A DNA stretch of 54,908 nt, from positions 1 through 54,908 of the forward strand of contig JASBSS010000006.1 in assembly GCA_030148805.1 (NCBI GenBank), in the 5' to 3' direction. The stretch comes from Thiogranum sp. (GTDB lineage: Bacteria > Pseudomonadota > Gammaproteobacteria > DSM-19610). The translations under genes were made by a program, and so were the position numbers. The notes below the pieces were generated by a model. That model worked only from the letters and a program-made list of their open reading frames with translations. It made no database searches and was not told the DNA's origin. This document shows, piece after piece, positions 10,078-17,596 of the stretch (position 1 is its first letter; each line of letters starts with the position of its first letter).

Positions 10078-10105
10078 ATTATAGGGGGCCGGTGGGGCAT
10101 GTCAA
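10078..10105 (-). promoter_or_regulatory. Sigma70-type promoter of tRNA-Val
   Basis: On the minus strand TTGACA (10105-10100) and TATAAT (10083-10078) are both perfect consensus hexamers with a 16-nt spacer. They lie about 17 nt before the tRNA 5' end, as expected for a strong stable-RNA promoter. Confidence 0.88.
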
Positions 10106-10159
10106 TGCGATCGGCTTGCAGCTTGACGAACCTGTGCCATGCTTAGCACGGAGGTTGGA

Positions 10160-10582
10160 ATGATGCATCTCCCCCGCCGCGTATCGCCGCCTGCCCTGAC
10201 CCGATGCGCTATTTTGTTGACGCTGACGGCGTCGCCATCTGCGATGGCCGCGCAAGGTGACGCTGCGGTGTTCCGCGTTCCCGTCACCCTGGGCGATTAT
10301 CGCTTTTCACCGACCCGGGTCCGTATCCCCGCCGGCCGCCCGGTAACCCTCGAACTGCGCAATACCGACAAACTCATCGCGCATAATTTCACCCTCGAAC
10401 AGCCGCACGCGGCTGCGCAGCTTTCGGTGGACGTCGGCGCGGGCCAGACCCGCAGCCTGCCACTGCCGCCCTTGGCGGAGGGCCGTTACCGTTTTTTCTG
10501 CAACCAGAAGCTCCCTTTCATGAAAAGCCACCGGGAACGCGGCATGCACGGTGAACTGCTCGTGGCCCCGGGAGCGGAATAG
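10160..10582 (+). CDS. Periplasmic cupredoxin-domain protein
   Basis: About 140 residues, starting at ATG 10160 or 10163 behind GGAGG (10150-10154). A signal peptide (LTRCAILLTLTASPSAMAA) exports it. The mature part is a plastocyanin-like fold: FRVPVTLGDYRFSPTRVRIP, then AHNFTL supplying the first His ligand, and C-terminal FFCNQKLPFMKSHRERGMHG supplying Cys, His and Met candidates for type-1 copper. It is probably an electron carrier or copper-binding protein. It lies 3 nt upstream of the radical SAM gene, so the two are likely one transcript. Confidence 0.8.
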   Translation: MMHLPRRVSPPALTRCAILLTLTASPSAMAAQGDAAVFRVPVTLGDYRFSPTRVRIPAGRPVTLELRNTDKLIAHNFTLEQPHAAAQLSVDVGAGQTRSLPLPPLAEGRYRFFCNQKLPFMKSHRERGMHGELLVAPGAE

Positions 10583-10585
10583 CCC

Positions 10586-12073
10586 GTGCGGGTGCTCCTG
10601 GTATCGGCCAATCGGGAACGGATTCCAGACCCGATTTTTCCGCTGGGCCTGGCCTACGTCGGCGCCGCCGCGCGCCACGCCGGCCATCAGGTCAGCGGTC
10701 TCGACCTGTGTTTTGGCCGGCTGCCGTTGTCTCGATTGATCAGACGGGTGCGGCGTTGGCGCCCCGACCTGATCGGCCTCTCGCTGCGCAACGTGGACAA
10801 TGCCGCCTATCCGCGCACCGTCGACTACCTGCAGCAGCATCGCGACGTGGTTCGAACACTGCGCGGGGTCACCGCCGCCCCGTTGATCCTGGGAGGCTCG
10901 GGCTTCTCCATCCTGCCCGCGGCCTATATGCGGGTGCTGGGGGCGGACTGGGGCATCGCCGGCGAGGCCGAGGACCGCTTTGTGGCCTTGCTGGAGGGTC
11001 TCGACCGGGGTATCGGTCCCGAGGCATTACCAGGTATCCACCGCGCCGACGGCAGCCTGACCGACCCCCCCGGTACCGACCGGCAACCGGTCCCGGTATC
11101 ACCGCCGGCAAGCGCGCGACGCGCTCCTCCCGGGCTGTGGCCGGCGCGCGAGCTGTTCGATTACGCGCGCTACATCCGCCGCGGGGGAATGGGCAATATC
11201 CAGAGCAAACGCGGCTGCGTGTTCCACTGCAGCTATTGCACCTATCCGTTGCTCGAGGGCAACCGTTTTCGCTCCCGTGAAGCGGGCGATGTGGTCGATG
11301 AAATCGCAGCGCTGCTGAAGAACCATGGCCCGCACCCGATGTTTTTCGTCGACTCGATCTTCAACTTCCCACGGGCACATGTCGAGGCGATCTGTAGCGA
11401 AATCCTGCGCCGAGGCTTGCGGCTGCGCTGGAGTTGCTACGCCACCCCGGTAAAACTCGATCGCGAACAGGCGCGGTTGATGGCCGCGGCGGGCTGCGAG
11501 GGGGTGGAACTGGGCAGCGACGCCCTGCACGACGGGCAGCTCGCCCGCCTGGGCAAGTCCTTCGACGCCGTCGCGGCGCAGGCGGCCAGCCGCCATTGCC
11601 GCGAGGCGGGCCTGAAGGTTTGCCAGACCCTGATTTTCGGCGCCCCGGGCGAGACCCCTGATAGCGTGCGCGCCACCTGTCGCGTCGCCCGCGGCTTGCG
11701 GGCCACCGCGGTGGTGGCGATGACCGGGGTGCGTGTCTACCCCGGCACCCCCCTGCACCGACACTTGAGCGCGCGGGGGATGCCGACGTCGCCCGACGGT
11801 GGACTCACACCCACTTTCTATATAGATCCGGAGGTCGCCGATTTCTTACCGGAGTATTTGCGCCAGCAAGCCGCCGAGGCGGGCAACTGGGTGCTGCCGG
11901 GACTCGCCGCCCCGATACTGCCTGCCAGTCAGCGCTTGCTGCGCGCGCTCGGCGTTTCCGGCCCGTTGTGGCGGCTGTTGCGTCACCGTGCGCTGCACCG
12001 GCTCAACCGCCGCCGTTTCCGACGCCCCAACACCAGCTGGGGTGTCCCCCACCCGAGGAGAAAAATGCTATGA
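10586..12073 (+). CDS. Cobalamin-binding-domain radical SAM protein
   Basis: This 495-residue protein starts at GTG 10586, with GGAG 11 nt upstream, directly after the cupredoxin stop. The N-terminal ~150 residues follow the B12-binding Rossmann pattern (MRVLLVSANRERIPDPIFPLGLAYV, then LILGGSGFSILP). The radical SAM core carries the 4Fe-4S motif C211-xxx-C215-xx-C218 in RGCVFHCSYCTYP. The C-terminus is basic. This architecture belongs to B12-dependent radical SAM enzymes (methyltransferases and ring-forming enzymes); the substrate cannot be told. Its stop overlaps the start of a ferritin-like gene (ATGA), so the two products probably act together. Confidence 0.85.
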   Translation: MRVLLVSANRERIPDPIFPLGLAYVGAAARHAGHQVSGLDLCFGRLPLSRLIRRVRRWRPDLIGLSLRNVDNAAYPRTVDYLQQHRDVVRTLRGVTAAPLILGGSGFSILPAAYMRVLGADWGIAGEAEDRFVALLEGLDRGIGPEALPGIHRADGSLTDPPGTDRQPVPVSPPASARRAPPGLWPARELFDYARYIRRGGMGNIQSKRGCVFHCSYCTYPLLEGNRFRSREAGDVVDEIAALLKNHGPHPMFFVDSIFNFPRAHVEAICSEILRRGLRLRWSCYATPVKLDREQARLMAAAGCEGVELGSDALHDGQLARLGKSFDAVAAQAASRHCREAGLKVCQTLIFGAPGETPDSVRATCRVARGLRATAVVAMTGVRVYPGTPLHRHLSARGMPTSPDGGLTPTFYIDPEVADFLPEYLRQQAAEAGNWVLPGLAAPILPASQRLLRALGVSGPLWRLLRHRALHRLNRRRFRRPNTSWGVPHPRRKML

Positions 12074-12720
12074 GAACTTTGTCACTCACCCCCGTCGGCA
12101 GCTATCGTGAAGCCATGGGGCATTTATTGGTCCTGTATACCCAGGTCGATCGACTGATCATGGAAATCTGCGCCGAGCGCATCGCCACGGCGCCGGATGA
12201 ACCCGCCGGACTGGCCCTGGCCAAACAAGTCGGCGACGAAAGCCGGCATGTGTGCATCCAGCGCCAATGGATGGAGCGCTTCGGCAGCGACACCACACCG
12301 CTGATTTCGACCGCTCAAGAGGAGATGATCCGGCAGCACTTCCGGGAATTGTCCTGGCTGGAATTCCTCGCCGACCTGTATCTTTGCGTGGAGGCGCTCG
12401 GCAGCGAGGCGGTGGAGGAGATCGTGCCGCTGGCCGATCCCGGCACCCGCGAGTCGCTGCACATTCCGTTGCGCGATGAACAGGATCACGTGGCTTTCGG
12501 CCTGTCGCGCCTGCGCCATGAGCTTGCCCGGTTGGCCCCCCAGGAGCGGCACGCCTTCATCGCCTCGCTCCCGGCGAGGATCGAGCGGCTGACAGTCGCC
12601 TTCCATGGATTGGGGCTCGGCGTGGCCGATCTGTTCGCCCGCGTGGGCGCCGACTACGCCGCGCTCAGCCAGGCGGTGGCCAGGCGTCGCGACGAGATCC
12701 TGGATCAGGTGGCGGCCTGA
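12070..12720 (+). CDS. Ferritin-like (di-iron type) protein paired with the radical SAM gene
   Basis: The 216-residue reading starts at ATG 12070 and overlaps the radical SAM stop by 4 nt. Four helices carry the ferritin-like ligand pattern: E in MEICAERI, DESRH in the next helix, E in EALGSEAVEEI, and DEQDH in the fourth. This suggests a carboxylate-bridged di-iron site. No specific family is recognised. The translational coupling suggests it supplies oxidation chemistry or iron to the same pathway as the radical SAM enzyme. An upstream in-frame extension exists but lacks a start signal. Confidence 0.65.
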   Translation: MRTLSLTPVGSYREAMGHLLVLYTQVDRLIMEICAERIATAPDEPAGLALAKQVGDESRHVCIQRQWMERFGSDTTPLISTAQEEMIRQHFRELSWLEFLADLYLCVEALGSEAVEEIVPLADPGTRESLHIPLRDEQDHVAFGLSRLRHELARLAPQERHAFIASLPARIERLTVAFHGLGLGVADLFARVGADYAALSQAVARRRDEILDQVAA

Positions 12721-12751
12721 GCCGAGAACCGGCCCCCCAGGGGCCTGGACG

Positions 12752-13558
12752 TCAGCTTTGGTAGACCAGCGGGATGGCCGCTTCGGGCGCGAGCACCCGG
12801 AAGCTCATCGACTCCTGCAGGTAGAGGCTGACCGTCTCGGCGCTGTGGTGAAGATACCCGAGCGAGAAATCCTGGCCGACACTGAGCGAAAAATCGCCGC
12901 CGCGCAGACTGAGCACCACCGCCCCGTCGATCGCCGGTGCCGCCACGATGGGGCCGTCCAACAGCCGGTGGATCTGCTCGATGGCCGGATAGCCGCCGAT
13001 CATGGTCTTGCTCAAGCCGGTGAAACAGCGCGGCCCGAGCGCGATGGCGTAAGGCCCCGAAACACTCTGGCTACGCAGACGATGGACCGCCTCGGCGACC
13101 ACGCCGAGATAAGCGCTGTAGTCCTCGGTGATAATACATTCGCTCCCCGCCGAGGCGCGCATAATACCCTGGATTCCGGCGGCTTCAAAACCGTGGAACA
13201 CCGCGCGGTCCTCGGCGAAGCCCAGGGCGCGCGCAGCCTCGCGCACCGGATCCAGGTCCGCGTCCTGCGCGCCCCGTCCGATGGTTTCGAGTTCACGCCG
13301 GTCCAGCTCGAAGGGAATCCGCAATTCCGTCAACGGTTGTACCCGGCGCAGGCGCGCCTGCACGCCCTCGTGCGGGCTGCTCTCCAACGGCTCGGTTCGC
13401 CCGAGGTTGAGCGCCGAGCTTTCCCAGCCCAGCGGCCCCTCGAAGTCGACCAGCTTGCGCGCGGCCAGGACCGCTTTCAAGCTGCGTTTCGCCTCTTGTT
13501 CAATCTCCGCCCAGGCCGCGGTGGTTATGGGAGCCAGTTCGCGCTGTAGATCATCCAT
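12752..13558 (-). CDS. Encapsulin shell protein (family 1, linocin-like)
   Basis: The 268-residue HK97-fold capsid protein begins MDDLQRELAPITTAAWAEIE, with FEGPLGWESSALNLGR near 38-55 and C-terminal SLYLQESMSFRVLAPEAAIP. Size and sequence match family 1 encapsulins that form about 24-nm, 60-subunit shells. The start ATG at 13558 overlaps the EncFtn stop by 8 nt, so shell and cargo are translationally coupled. It stores or isolates the ferritin-like cargo inside the cell. A longer frame upstream runs through the cargo gene and is not used. It converges with the ferritin-like gene on the plus strand. Confidence 0.95.
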   Translation of the reverse strand: MDDLQRELAPITTAAWAEIEQEAKRSLKAVLAARKLVDFEGPLGWESSALNLGRTEPLESSPHEGVQARLRRVQPLTELRIPFELDRRELETIGRGAQDADLDPVREAARALGFAEDRAVFHGFEAAGIQGIMRASAGSECIITEDYSAYLGVVAEAVHRLRSQSVSGPYAIALGPRCFTGLSKTMIGGYPAIEQIHRLLDGPIVAAPAIDGAVVLSLRGGDFSLSVGQDFSLGYLHHSAETVSLYLQESMSFRVLAPEAAIPLVYQS

Positions 13559-13937
13559 TCTGGTCGTTCTCCCCACGTAAGCTGCCGATACCCAGAGAAC
13601 CCGCATCCGACGACGCCTCAGAGTCACCGCCGGCGGCCGTCTCTTCCTGCTCGATCACCGAACCTTTGGTGAAAAGATAGCGACGCAGATTCTCATCCAG
13701 TTGCGGATCGCGCCGACGCAACCATTCGAGCACCATCGCCGCGTGCTCTTTTTCCTCGTCGCGGTTATGCGCCAGAATCGCCGCCAGCTCGGGATCGCTG
13801 GTAGCGTCTACGCGCTGCTCGTACCAGTCCACGGCTTCCAGTTCTTCCCTGATCGAGGCAATCGCCCGGTGTCGATCCAGGGTCTCGGCCTGCAACACTT
13901 CGAGGCTCTCATGCACACCGCCACTTGGGTCTGCCAT
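13551..13937 (-). CDS. Encapsulated ferritin-like protein (EncFtn cargo)
   Basis: This 128-residue protein starts at ATG 13937, with AGGAG 8 nt upstream. It matches EncFtn: two helices with DWYEQR and HNRDEEKEHAAMVLEWLRRRDP. Counting from the start, E32, E62 and H65 fall at the positions of the ferroxidase ligands known in Rhodospirillum rubrum EncFtn. After a flexible acidic linker (EEETAAGGDSEASS-like) the C-terminus has the cargo-loading peptide SLGIGSLRGE (about 114-123). It should oxidise Fe(II) and feed mineral into the encapsulin lumen. It lies between the RspA-like gene and the shell gene. Confidence 0.95.
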   Translation of the reverse strand: MADPSGGVHESLEVLQAETLDRHRAIASIREELEAVDWYEQRVDATSDPELAAILAHNRDEEKEHAAMVLEWLRRRDPQLDENLRRYLFTKGSVIEQEETAAGGDSEASSDAGSLGIGSLRGENDQNG

Positions 13938-13995
13938 CTTGTTTTCTCCTGATTGCATTGACTGATGGGTAAATCAACGGCTGTTGGGCCACGGC

Positions 13996-14325
13996 TCACT
14001 CCGGCAACTCGGCGCTTTCCAGGTACGCCCTCGCCTCCTCGCCCGGATTCGGCAGGCCGGCGATGCGCCACGCCCGCCGCGGATCGGCTAGCAGGTCGCT
14101 GACACAATGGCGCTGCAAACCGGTCTCGGCGCAGATCTGGCGCATCACCGGAAGCGTGCGCTTGGCCAGATAATGGGCCCGCAGCGCTTCCATCACCTGC
14201 AGATGCTCCGCCGTCAGCGGACCGATCCCTTCGCGTGCGGCCAGCTCGTGGGCCAGATCGGGGCTCCAGTCGTCGGCAGACAGCAGAAATCCATCGGCGT
14301 CGAACTGGGCGTCTTCGATGAACAT
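13996..14325 (-). CDS. DsrC/TusE-family protein without C-terminal cysteines (RspA-like)
   Basis: The 109-residue reading from ATG 14325 has GGAGG 6 nt upstream. It shows the DsrC fold signatures: LTAEHLQVMEALRAHYL, the helix-turn-helix-like middle, and AWRIAGLPNP near the end. The C-terminal arm that carries one or two redox cysteines in TusE and DsrC is replaced by GEEARAYLESAELPE, with no Cys. Such proteins are grouped as RspA, presumed regulatory rather than sulfur carriers. It is the first gene of an operon with EncFtn (58 nt downstream) and encapsulin and lies behind the 16-bp element at 14402-14417. Confidence 0.82.
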   Translation of the reverse strand: MFIEDAQFDADGFLLSADDWSPDLAHELAAREGIGPLTAEHLQVMEALRAHYLAKRTLPVMRQICAETGLQRHCVSDLLADPRRAWRIAGLPNPGEEARAYLESAELPE

Positions 14326-14401
14326 GGGTTTCCTCCGTAACAATCGATGCCTGCGTCCCAACGGACTCGACCGCCAGTGTTGGCGAAGGCGGGTACGCAC
14401 T

Positions 14402-14417
14402 CATTCACATTTGATAA
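14402..14417 (-). promoter_or_regulatory. Shared 16-bp element, copy A (RspA-EncFtn-encapsulin operon)
   Basis: The minus strand reads TTATCAAATGTGAATG, identical to the copy before hsp20 and near-identical to three others. Its 3' edge is 76 nt from the RspA-like ATG. The position and orientation suggest a promoter element or activator site. Confidence 0.65.
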
Positions 14418-14495
14418 CGCGCCCTGCCCGGGCGCTCCCGAGCGTCGGCGTTGGAAACCGTTGCTGGCCAGTAGCGCGCGAGGAGCAACCCCCGA

Positions 14496-14927
14496 CTAGC
14501 GTAGTAGCTTGTTTTTCAGCGGTGGGAAGAATCGCAAAATCACGAAATTCACCGCCGCCAGCGCCACGGCCACCTCGTAGCGCTGAAAGGCGACCGCCGC
14601 GCCGACCGCGCCGGTATTCCAGATGCTCGCGGCAGTCGCCGTCCCATGGACGTTGCCCCTGTCCTTTAAAATGGCTCCGCCACCGATAAACCCGATTCCG
14701 GTCATCAGGCCGTAGAGCACCCTTGAGAGGGCCTCGGGGTTGTCCTGCATCAATGATTGCCCCAGCAATAGGTAACCGCAGGAAGCCACAGAGACGAGAG
14801 GAAACGTCCGCAACCCGATGCCCCGGGTTTCCCGCTCCCGATCCCATCCGATCGGCAATGCCAGGAGAAACGCCAGTGCCAGCTCGGTGAGGTTGGCGAC
14901 GTCGACAAAGCCCTGCAGAGTCTCGAT
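14496..14927 (-). CDS. MgtC/SapB-family inner-membrane protein, apparent ATC start
   Basis: The protein has the MgtC core: ALPIGWDRERETRGIGLRTF, MTGIGFIGGGAILKD and THGTATAASIWNTGAVGAA-like segments, with about four membrane helices. The first conventional start (TTG at 14858) would cut transmembrane helix 1. Reading upstream, the frame stays open through ETLQGFVDVANLTELALAF to an ATC at 14927, preceded by AAGGAGG with a 5-nt spacer and with no ATG nearby. This gives 143 residues. The family is linked to Mg2+ stress and acid or host survival. The ATC start is inferred from the ribosome-binding site and the family N-terminus. Confidence 0.8.
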   Translation of the reverse strand: METLQGFVDVANLTELALAFLLALPIGWDRERETRGIGLRTFPLVSVASCGYLLLGQSLMQDNPEALSRVLYGLMTGIGFIGGGAILKDRGNVHGTATAASIWNTGAVGAAVAFQRYEVAVALAAVNFVILRFFPPLKNKLLR

Positions 14928-14998
14928 GGCTGCCTCCTTGGTGATCCCGGGAAAAGCGCCTCTCTACCCCAGTTGAAAATAAAAATCAGCTCAGCGGC

Positions 14999-15139
14999 TT
15001 ACATTTTTTCCTTGACGTTCTGCGAAGCATCCTGGATCTCTTCACCGCCGCTTTCCACGTCCTTCCCAAAGCCTTCCACGGTGTTGCAGCCCGCCAGCAA
15101 CAAAGGGAACAGCAGCCCTGCCAGTGCAAGTATTTTCAT
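14999..15139 (-). CDS. Entericidin-like small lipoprotein
   Basis: The 46-residue reading from ATG 15139 (GAGG upstream) has a short signal MKILALAGLLFPLLLAGC ending in a lipobox. It is followed by NTVEGFGKDVESGGEEIQDA, the entericidin A/B-type pattern. In E. coli such lipoproteins are stress-induced and act on the envelope. A second member lies at 23115-23294. It is too small to assign a specific role. Confidence 0.82.
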   Translation of the reverse strand: MKILALAGLLFPLLLAGCNTVEGFGKDVESGGEEIQDASQNVKEKM

Positions 15140-15754
15140 GTTTATATCCTCAATAATGGAAAAGTTCTGCAAATCGACCGCCTTGCCGTGAAGAGCGCGG
15201 CGCGCTTGCGAAACCCACCATAACCAGTGCTTCGGGGGCTTGCTGTCGGCCAAACCGGAACCCTTTGTAGGGGTTTTCCTTCACCTGTTTTGCCCGCTGG
15301 CCCTGGCGGGACGTGCGGACGCAAGCCCAAAGCCAGGCGACTCCATGAGAAACTGTCGCCCCGGGACGAACGCACCTCGGCTGGATTTACCATGCCCGCG
15401 GGACGTGCGACCAATCCCAGGCCTTCCCATTTCCCTACAGCGCCAATGTCGGTTATCCGACAGAAGCCGATCTCCAGTTGAGGTTTACTACGCTCAACCG
15501 CAGAAACGCGCAGACCGACGAAACTTTGGAGGTTGGGTCTATAGCACAGGAATCCGTACTCACAAAATTTGCGTTGTGATCTTTGTGCCTCAGCACAGGA
15601 AACGTCTGCACGATGATTGCCGCTCCCTTGGGCCCGCTTTGGGCCACATAGCCAGCCTGGAATCTCCAAACCTCCCTCCTTCTCAGCTGGCTTTTTTATT
15701 TTCTGTTAGCTTGATAGGCTGTCGGTTTGGCATCGGCAATCGCAGGAGACACTG
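15140..15754. other. Gene-free stretch before the first histidine kinase
   Basis: In these 615 bases I see no frame with family features. Visible structures are a small stem GGCGAC/GTCGCC near 15335-15360, a repeated GGGACGTGCG (about 15308 and 15401), and an inverted repeat AGCCAGC/GCTGGCT spanning about 15650-15693 followed by TTTTTTATTTT. The last could terminate a plus-strand transcript from within the gap. The kinase has its own AGGAG ribosome-binding site at its end. Confidence 0.4.
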
Positions 15755-17158
15755 ATGGAGCAAGCTGTTCCTTCCCGGGACATCGCTGCGGCGCCTGCAG
15801 TCCCGGAGTGGTGGCCCCACCTGATACTGGGTGTGGCGAGCGCGCTGCTGCTCACCCTGCTGGTAGTGACTTTGTATTACGCCACCACGGCCCGTCAGTT
15901 GCTGACCGACCTGCAGCAGTACGCCTGGCAAGTGGACAAGGTGGATGCGCTCCTGATCCAACTGTTGAATGCAGAGACCGGTGCCAGGGGTTTTCTGGTC
16001 ACCGGCGACAAGGTGTATCTGGATCGGTACCGGGAAGGAATTTCCAGGCTCGGGGCGCTGCTCAGCGACATCGACAGTCATCCCGAGAAACCGCCGCTCA
16101 ATGTGGACGAATACGGCAAGCTGAAACGACTTATCGACGCGGAGATCAAGGCGCTTTCCTCGGCCATCGACGCCCGACAGGCAGGAGCCCGACTCCCGGA
16201 CAAATTGATCGAGCACGGCAACCGCATGATGGACGCGATACGCGATAGCCTCAATCGCATCCGCTCCCAGCTATCCCAGGACAACGCCACCTACTATGTC
16301 ACTTCGCTGGGTTTTCTCGGCAAGTCCCGCTGGGTGGTCGCCTCACTGTTCACCGCCGCTTTTCTGCTCTTGTTGAGTCTCTTTGTTCTGCTGCAAAAGC
16401 AGATCGGTCTGCGCCATCGAATCGCCTCCATGATGGGCGATGAGAACGAACGCTTGGAAAAACTGGTCAATCAACGGACGACCGAACTCAACGATCTGGC
16501 CACCTATCTCACCCGTCTGAGCGAAACCGAAAAACGCCGCATCGCCCAGGAATTGCACGACGAGATGGGGGCCTTGTTGACTGCGGCAAGAATGGACACC
16601 ACCTGGATCATGCGCGACCTGGATCCCGGGCTGCGGGAAAAATACGCCCGCCGCCTCACCCGCCTGTCCGAATCGCTGGACGCGGCGATCAGCCTGAAAC
16701 GCAAAATCACCTCGGACCTGAAACCACCGCTGCTGCAGGAACTGGGTTTGATCGAATCGGTCAGCGTGATGGTGCAGGACCTGGCCACCGACGGTTCCCA
16801 CCAGGTACGGACGGATTTACCGCAGAGTCTCCCGCCCATGGACAGTGAGCGCACGCTCGCTGTGTTTCGGATCATCCAGGAATCCCTCACCAATATCCGA
16901 AAATATGCCCAGGCACGCCATATCGAGGTCGGACTGCGCAGCGAGAACAAAAACATTCGTATCCGCGTCGCCGACGACGGACAGGGGTTCGAAAGCGGCC
17001 GGGAACGCAGTCCCGGCAACGGCATACCCGGCATGCGCCACCGCGCGCAGATGTTCGGCGGCGGCCTGACGGTCACCTCGTCGCCGGGGGAAGGCACTTT
17101 GGTGGAGGCTTACATTCCCATCGAGGGTCGAACCGAACGACGCGAGGTCAGTGATTGA
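15755..17158 (+). CDS. CHASE3 sensor histidine kinase (HisKA_3 type), paralogue 1
   Basis: 467 residues, ATG 15755 with AGGAG 6 nt upstream. TM1 is at about 22-42, a CHASE3-like extracytoplasmic domain follows (NAETGARGFLVTGDKVYL near 72-90), and TM2 is at about 193-213. The dimerisation domain has the phospho-acceptor H268 in RRIAQELHDEMG. An HATPase_c domain follows (IIQESLTNIRKYAQA, DDGQGF). This is the NarX/DesK kinase class that pairs with LuxR-type regulators; the likely partner is the regulator at 17597-18250. Its 3' end overlaps the CheY-like gene by 11 nt, convergently. Domain layout and His position match the kinase at 20669-22084. Confidence 0.92.
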   Translation: MEQAVPSRDIAAAPAVPEWWPHLILGVASALLLTLLVVTLYYATTARQLLTDLQQYAWQVDKVDALLIQLLNAETGARGFLVTGDKVYLDRYREGISRLGALLSDIDSHPEKPPLNVDEYGKLKRLIDAEIKALSSAIDARQAGARLPDKLIEHGNRMMDAIRDSLNRIRSQLSQDNATYYVTSLGFLGKSRWVVASLFTAAFLLLLSLFVLLQKQIGLRHRIASMMGDENERLEKLVNQRTTELNDLATYLTRLSETEKRRIAQELHDEMGALLTAARMDTTWIMRDLDPGLREKYARRLTRLSESLDAAISLKRKITSDLKPPLLQELGLIESVSVMVQDLATDGSHQVRTDLPQSLPPMDSERTLAVFRIIQESLTNIRKYAQARHIEVGLRSENKNIRIRVADDGQGFESGRERSPGNGIPGMRHRAQMFGGGLTVTSSPGEGTLVEAYIPIEGRTERREVSD

Positions 17159-17585
17159 CGATGTCGCGCTCGTTCTGGATGAAGTCGATCAATTCGTCCA
17201 GCTGATAGGATTTGTCGAAAAAACCATCGACACCCAGATCCTCGCAGCGTCGCCGCAGAACGCTTGAACCATGGTTGGTGAAGATAACGGTTTTCGGGTT
17301 GCCGTAACGCTCGCGATCGTGACTGAGCGCCGTCAGCACACCGATGCCACTGCCGGTTTTCAGCTCGAGGTCGATAATCACCAGATGAGGTCGATGCGCC
17401 TCCATGCTGTGCAGCCCCCCCGACTGGTCCTCCGCCTCGCCGACCACAGAGACGTCGTCGACACTCGACAGAACGTCCACCAGCATTTCCCTCAATAGCA
17501 TGGAGTCTTCGATGATGACGACGTCGAACACAGGCGCTATCCGGCTGATCTCCGCGTTGCTATACCCACTGCTTTGCATGCCCAC
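17148..17585 (-). CDS. Stand-alone receiver-domain response regulator
   Basis: This 145-residue protein is a single receiver domain. It has the acidic pair E26-D27 (VVIIEDSMLL), phospho-acceptor D72 in VIIDLELKTG, the conserved Thr in VIFTNHG and Lys in FFDKSY. No output domain follows, so it acts by protein contact or as a phosphate sink. It converges on the kinase gene with an 11-nt overlap and lies 11 nt downstream of the LuxR-type regulator, so the two regulators are probably co-transcribed. A three-protein relay with the kinase is likely. Confidence 0.88.
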   Translation of the reverse strand: MGMQSSGYSNAEISRIAPVFDVVIIEDSMLLREMLVDVLSSVDDVSVVGEAEDQSGGLHSMEAHRPHLVIIDLELKTGSGIGVLTALSHDRERYGNPKTVIFTNHGSSVLRRRCEDLGVDGFFDKSYQLDELIDFIQNERDIVNH

Positions 17586-17596
17586 CTACCACGCGT

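Noticed and set aside
11968-12069. N-terminal extension of the ferritin-like protein
   Set aside because: It is the radical SAM gene's C-terminal codons in another frame; ATG 12070 gives the compact helical protein.
15300-15365. Possible c-di-GMP riboswitch suggested by GGACGCAAGCCCAAAGCC
   Set aside because: The rest of the GEMM consensus and stems could not be matched, and the next gene is too far downstream.
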